DNA from: Salinimicrobium catena
GTDB taxonomy: Bacteria; Bacteroidota; Bacteroidia; Flavobacteriales; Flavobacteriaceae
Assembly: GCF_900102915.1 (NCBI RefSeq)
Contig: NZ_FNGG01000001.1
Span: 496,001 to 560,000 of the forward strand
Direction: 5' to 3'
Length of the DNA: 64,000 nucleotides
A program made the position numbers and the translations under genes. Positions 60,573-64,000 of the stretch are shown one piece after another (position 1 is the first letter of the stretch; each line of letters begins with the position of its first letter). Under the pieces are notes generated by a model. The model was not told the DNA's origin, searched no databases, and saw only the letters and a program-made list of their open reading frames with translations.

Positions 60573-62369
60573 TTATTGAACTTTCTGGATCTTGGTCCTT
60601 TGGGAAATTCCGTTTTCGTTAAAGGCTTCCACCTGGGAATAGTACGCCTGATCAATATTTAAGGCCCGCAAATTATATTCCGGCTCTCCATAGATCAGGA
60701 CAGAATTGTTGAGCTTATCTTCTTCAATTCCCCAGTAGATCACATAGCCGGTAGCTCCTTTGACGGGATCCCATTTCAGATCAGCGTTTCGGCGATCTTC
60801 CTGCCTATGAACTTGAAAATTTTCGGGAGCCTCAGGTGCCTTTCCGTAGCCTTTTCCGAAGATCCGAAAACCGGAAATGGCAAGATATTCATTAGGAGTA
60901 CTGATGTTCCTGTACCGCACATATCGCGCGTCGGTTGGAGTTTCGAACGCAATATAGGCGTGGGGCTGGTCCTTCTGATTTTCGGAATAGTCTGCAATAA
61001 CATCCCATTTTTTTCCATTTTCAGAAGCTTCAATTATGAACTGATGCTTAATTCCTGGCTGTCTTCCGAAGATCTCTGCATTGAATTCGTGGAAGTTCAC
61101 CTGCAGGGCATGAATTTTCATGGTTTCCCCAAGGTCGATGCTGGCTTCTACTGATCTATCGTTGGTCTTTGCCACCCAAAAACTGCTGATATTCTCATCC
61201 ACCATGTTCGCAGGATCATAACCGGTGTTTTCTCGGACCATTGATTTCATCCCTGGTCCAATTACTTTTTGCTCCACTTTTTTGTCTAAAACCGAATTGG
61301 CAGTGACCTTTTTGCCATAAGAAAGCAGCATCCAGCCTGTAAAGCGATTTTTGTGTTCCTTTACTTCAGCAGTGGGTAAATAATGTGGATAATCCCCGTA
61401 TGCGGTATTGACATACATTTGGCCATTGTTTTCAAATCCTGCAGGAAAGAGTCCTATTCTGCGTTCAAATTTGTAATTCACGGCGATAGGCATGGTCGCA
61501 AAATGCCAATAGTTTCCATTGTTATCCTGAACTGTACTTCCATGGCCGGCACCTGTGACAAAACCTCCGGGTTTATAGGAAACGGGATTGTAAGGAGCAT
61601 ACTCAAAAGGTCCCAACGGATTGTCACCGGTATAAACCCCATCGGCATAAACATTGAATTCTGTGCCAGGAGCGCCATACTGCAGGTAATAGGTGCCATT
61701 GTGTTTGGTCATCCATGGGCCTTCCAGATAAGGTGCCATTTCTGAGGAATGGTCCTGCCCAAAGCGTTCCCAACCATGTGCTTCCGGATCGAGCTGAATA
61801 AGGGCTGTTTCCTCCCCTTTTGGGAGATAATTATTGTCCGGGTCAAGTTCTACCCCATAAAGCGGATGTTTATTGGAAGACTCCTCGTACAAAAAAACTT
61901 TTCCGTCATCATCAACGAAAAGTGCAGGATCCTGAATGCTGATCGGGAGTACGCTATAGGAAGTTTTCCAGTCTCCAACTTCGGGCGTATCGGTGCTAAT
62001 AATGGCCATTCTTCCGGAGGGATCGCCGGCTACTATGATCTTATCCCCGTGAACAGCAGCGGCAGGGGCGTTACTGCCGTTGAAATACCAGTTTTGAGGC
62101 GTGATGAATTCCCAGTTGCTCATATCATCTGAAACCCAGTAGCCGTAGGAGCGGGTAACGAACATGAAAAATTTTCCTTTGAAGTTGATCACCGCCGGGT
62201 CGGCTCCTGCCCGATAGGAAACTCCGGTATAGGAGTTATGGGCCACATAGGTGTAATCTATATCTATGGGATTGCAGTAGGTTAGAAAATCCCTTTCACC
62301 AGGGGTGTTTTGACCTCTTCCGGGGAAATAGACCAGTATAAAAAGAAGAAAAAGACTGATGTTTTTCAT
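60573..62369 (-). CDS. GH43-family glycoside hydrolase with discoidin-like and Fn3-like domains
   Basis: 598 residues with a signal peptide (about 1-19). The five-bladed propeller (about 28-335) shows the GH43 acids: Asp in A-G-A-D-P-A-V (about 57), Asp in Q-D-P-A-L-F-V-D-D-D-G and Glu in Y-L-E-G-P-W. An F5/8 type C-like carbohydrate-binding module follows (about 370-505) and an Fn3-like module ends the protein. Likely alpha-L-arabinofuranosidase or beta-xylosidase/galactosidase; the specificity is not set by these motifs. It is 21 bases downstream of the sulfatase gene. Confidence 0.88.
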   Translation of the reverse strand: MKNISLFLLFILVYFPGRGQNTPGERDFLTYCNPIDIDYTYVAHNSYTGVSYRAGADPAVINFKGKFFMFVTRSYGYWVSDDMSNWEFITPQNWYFNGSNAPAAAVHGDKIIVAGDPSGRMAIISTDTPEVGDWKTSYSVLPISIQDPALFVDDDGKVFLYEESSNKHPLYGVELDPDNNYLPKGEETALIQLDPEAHGWERFGQDHSSEMAPYLEGPWMTKHNGTYYLQYGAPGTEFNVYADGVYTGDNPLGPFEYAPYNPVSYKPGGFVTGAGHGSTVQDNNGNYWHFATMPIAVNYKFERRIGLFPAGFENNGQMYVNTAYGDYPHYLPTAEVKEHKNRFTGWMLLSYGKKVTANSVLDKKVEQKVIGPGMKSMVRENTGYDPANMVDENISSFWVAKTNDRSVEASIDLGETMKIHALQVNFHEFNAEIFGRQPGIKHQFIIEASENGKKWDVIADYSENQKDQPHAYIAFETPTDARYVRYRNISTPNEYLAISGFRIFGKGYGKAPEAPENFQVHRQEDRRNADLKWDPVKGATGYVIYWGIEEDKLNNSVLIYGEPEYNLRALNIDQAYYSQVEAFNENGISQRTKIQKVQ

Positions 62370-62390
62370 TTTTTGAAATCCTTTTTTGGT

Positions 62391-64000
62391 TTACCGTACT
62401 TTAAAAGCCTTGGTGGTACGTGGGTCTATGGAGTCATTATTATGATCGTTGTACTTCAGGAATTTCTTGTGAAGCCTGGAAACGGTTTCCTGATATTCCG
62501 GTTGGTCGATCAGGTTGTGTTCCTGCGCGAGGTCATTTGAAAAATCATACAATTCGGTGGCTTCTTCATTCCTGTCTACTACCAGGACAAGATCTCCTTC
62601 CCTGATAGCGCCTTCATAGGCAAAACCAGCCTGGTAAAGGATGAACTCGTGCAAAGGTTCGTTCTCGGCTTGTTTTCCGGTAAGAATGGGCAGGAGGGAA
62701 GCGCTGTCTTTTGCCTGATCCTCCTCCATGTTCTGCCCGGTGATCTCATACATGGTGGCTACCCAGTCGTGGCCCACGATCAACTGATCTGAAACCGATC
62801 CGGGTTTGATGACCGAGCCGGCATCGGTGCCATCTCCCCATTTCGCAATAAAAGGTACGCGGTGCCCACCTTCATAAACCGAAGCCTTATAATCACGAAG
62901 AGGACCGTTGTTATCATGAGAAGGGTCGCCGTAATGGGTAATGTGAGGCCAAAGGGCGCCATTGTCGCTTGTGAAGAAGATCAGGGTATTATCGGCAATA
63001 CCTTCTTCCTCAAGTTTGTTCAGAATCTTTCCAACCTGCAGGTCGAGTTCATACAGCACATCTGAAGTTACCGCCCCGGTCTTACCCATCACCTGCTCAT
63101 CTATGGTCGACGCATCGCCGTCAAAGTCGAATGGCGGAGTATGAGGCACGTGAATTGCCTGAGAAGCGAAATATAGTAAGAAAGGCTGCTCTTTTCCGGT
63201 TTCCTTATTGTTCTGAAGGTGCTGATCAATAAAATTCACAGCTCCGTTGGTAAAAATGATCCCGGCCTGACTGGAGTCATAATCCACATCTCCCCGGGCG
63301 GGAACCTTGCCGGCTTCCACGATCTCAGAAAGTCCGTTGTCACTTACCCTGTAAAATCCGTTTTTCAGGAGGCGGGTGCTGGAGTTATCTGCCGGTTTTC
63401 TGGGATCAACAGGAACAAATTTTCCATTTTCGAAATATGCGTAGGGTTCATGCTGGATTCCGCTAAGAAGTCCCAGCCAGTAATCAAAACCGTGTTCATT
63501 TAAAGCGTCATCAACTCCGCGACTGTAGTCCATAGTGTTGAGCTTATCTTTTTCCCTGATGACTTCTCCTTCGGAATTATAAACATTTCCGCCTAAATGC
63601 ATTTTTCCGAAGAAAGCGGTCTTATAGCCTGCATTTTGCAGGATCTCACCTACAGTAATATGCCTTCCGGCTTTAGTCCTGTCGCCGTTAAGGCTGAAAC
63701 CCGAGCTGTTATTCACATCCCACGAACCACCCGGGCGGCCATTTCTGTAGGGATAACTTCCCGTCAATAAGCTAAAGCGGGAAGGGGCACAGAGGGCTGC
63801 CGGCGCATGGGCATCGGTAAAGCGCATTCCCTGTTTTGCCAGTTTGTCGATGTTGGGAGTAGGCACAGTGCCACCGTCAATGCCAAGGTCGGCATAGCCG
63901 ACATCATCGGCAAGGATGAAAATCACGTTAGGGGCTTCAGGCGCAGTCTTTGATTCCTGTGCATGGACAGAGAAAACCGAAAGCCATATAAGAGCGATCA
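62391..64000 (-). CDS. Type I (formylglycine) sulfatase, 5' end beyond the window
   Basis: The frame remains open to the right edge. Codons beyond 63926 encode a signal peptide tail (L-I-W-L-S-V-F-S-V-H-A) and P-E-A-P-N-V before I-F-I-L-A-D-D, so the GTG at 63926 is internal and the true start lies past 64000. Sulfatase features: the metal Asp pair I-L-A-D-D, the C-A-P-S-R modification site (Cys codon 63789-63791) and S-D-N-G. It desulfates a glycan outside the cytoplasm after FGly formation, probably by the lipoprotein FGE of this cluster. First visible gene of the leftward unit. Confidence 0.93.
   Translation of the reverse strand, partial: IALIWLSVFSVHAQESKTAPEAPNVIFILADDVGYADLGIDGGTVPTPNIDKLAKQGMRFTDAHAPAALCAPSRFSLLTGSYPYRNGRPGGSWDVNNSSGFSLNGDRTKAGRHITVGEILQNAGYKTAFFGKMHLGGNVYNSEGEVIREKDKLNTMDYSRGVDDALNEHGFDYWLGLLSGIQHEPYAYFENGKFVPVDPRKPADNSSTRLLKNGFYRVSDNGLSEIVEAGKVPARGDVDYDSSQAGIIFTNGAVNFIDQHLQNNKETGKEQPFLLYFASQAIHVPHTPPFDFDGDASTIDEQVMGKTGAVTSDVLYELDLQVGKILNKLEEEGIADNTLIFFTSDNGALWPHITHYGDPSHDNNGPLRDYKASVYEGGHRVPFIAKWGDGTDAGSVIKPGSVSDQLIVGHDWVATMYEITGQNMEEDQAKDSASLLPILTGKQAENEPLHEFILYQAGFAYEGAIREGDLVLVVDRNEEATELYDFSNDLAQEHNLIDQPEYQETVSRLHKKFLKYNDHNNDSIDPRTTKAFKVR

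Noticed and set aside
63924-63926. GTG as the sulfatase start
   Set aside because: The frame continues upstream with a signal peptide and a conserved P-N-V before I-F-I-L-A-D-D; the true start is outside the window.

Overview
The window looks like a chromosomal segment of a marine-type Bacteroidota, most likely a member of Flavobacteriaceae. Three things suggest this. Gene content is typical of the group: a TonB-dependent receptor, M16, M1 and S8 secreted peptidases, a DUF5916 barrel, BLUF, and polysaccharide-degradation genes. Several promoters match the Bacteroidota -7 element TAnnTTTG. Shine-Dalgarno sequences are essentially absent. Taxonomy is inferred from gene content only.

Layout. 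1-6.6 kb: the end of a GNAT gene, then leftward genes for rnpA with a C-terminal processing protease, and a unit of MBL hydrolase, S8 lipoprotein protease and M1 peptidase. 6.7-12.7 kb: three different monovalent cation/proton antiporters. 12.7-15.7 kb: yebC and lepA, separated by a repeat-rich gap. 15.9-25.0 kb: a six-gene operon for peptidoglycan fragment catabolism (sugar MFS, MurQ, DigH-like GHL10, dipeptide epimerase, NlpC/P60, NagZ-beta-lactamase fusion). 25.1-32.3 kb: TonB-type receptor, dus, a ParDE pair with a palindromic operator, a FtsX-like permease, rbfA and methylmalonyl-CoA epimerase. The gaps here hold dispersed flavobacterial repeats and a (CTAACGT)n array.

32.3-39.2 kb: a tRNA-Ile2(CAT) gene whose leader carries two tandem tRNA 5'-half copies with palindromes in the D-loop. 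It is followed by a 6.68-kb AT-rich integrative element bounded by 13-bp copies of the tRNA 3' end. The element encodes an OLD-family ATPase/TOPRIM nuclease, a HUH Rep with paired tyrosines, a HTH protein, two unknown proteins, an acidic lipoprotein and a tyrosine recombinase. A 24-bp direct repeat lies near each end and touches the outermost promoters. The element brings its own terminator for the tRNA, and the displaced original terminator is still visible at the far end. This element and the tRNA leader are the most unusual parts of the window.

39.6-53.0 kb: envelope and surface genes, including a TSP3-repeat lipoprotein, DUF5916, a BLUF photosensor, small lipoproteins, an ECF sigma factor overlapping a gene for a protein that appears to span both membranes (Dma-like anti-sigma), a PorT-like barrel and an M16 protease. 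53.2-64.0 kb: a leftward polysaccharide utilisation cluster with an S1-type (Cys) sulfatase running off the right edge, GH43, a PHP-domain hydrolase, GH2-malectin, an esterase, a lipoprotein formylglycine-generating enzyme that could activate the sulfatase, and a sugar porter. No susC/susD pair is visible.
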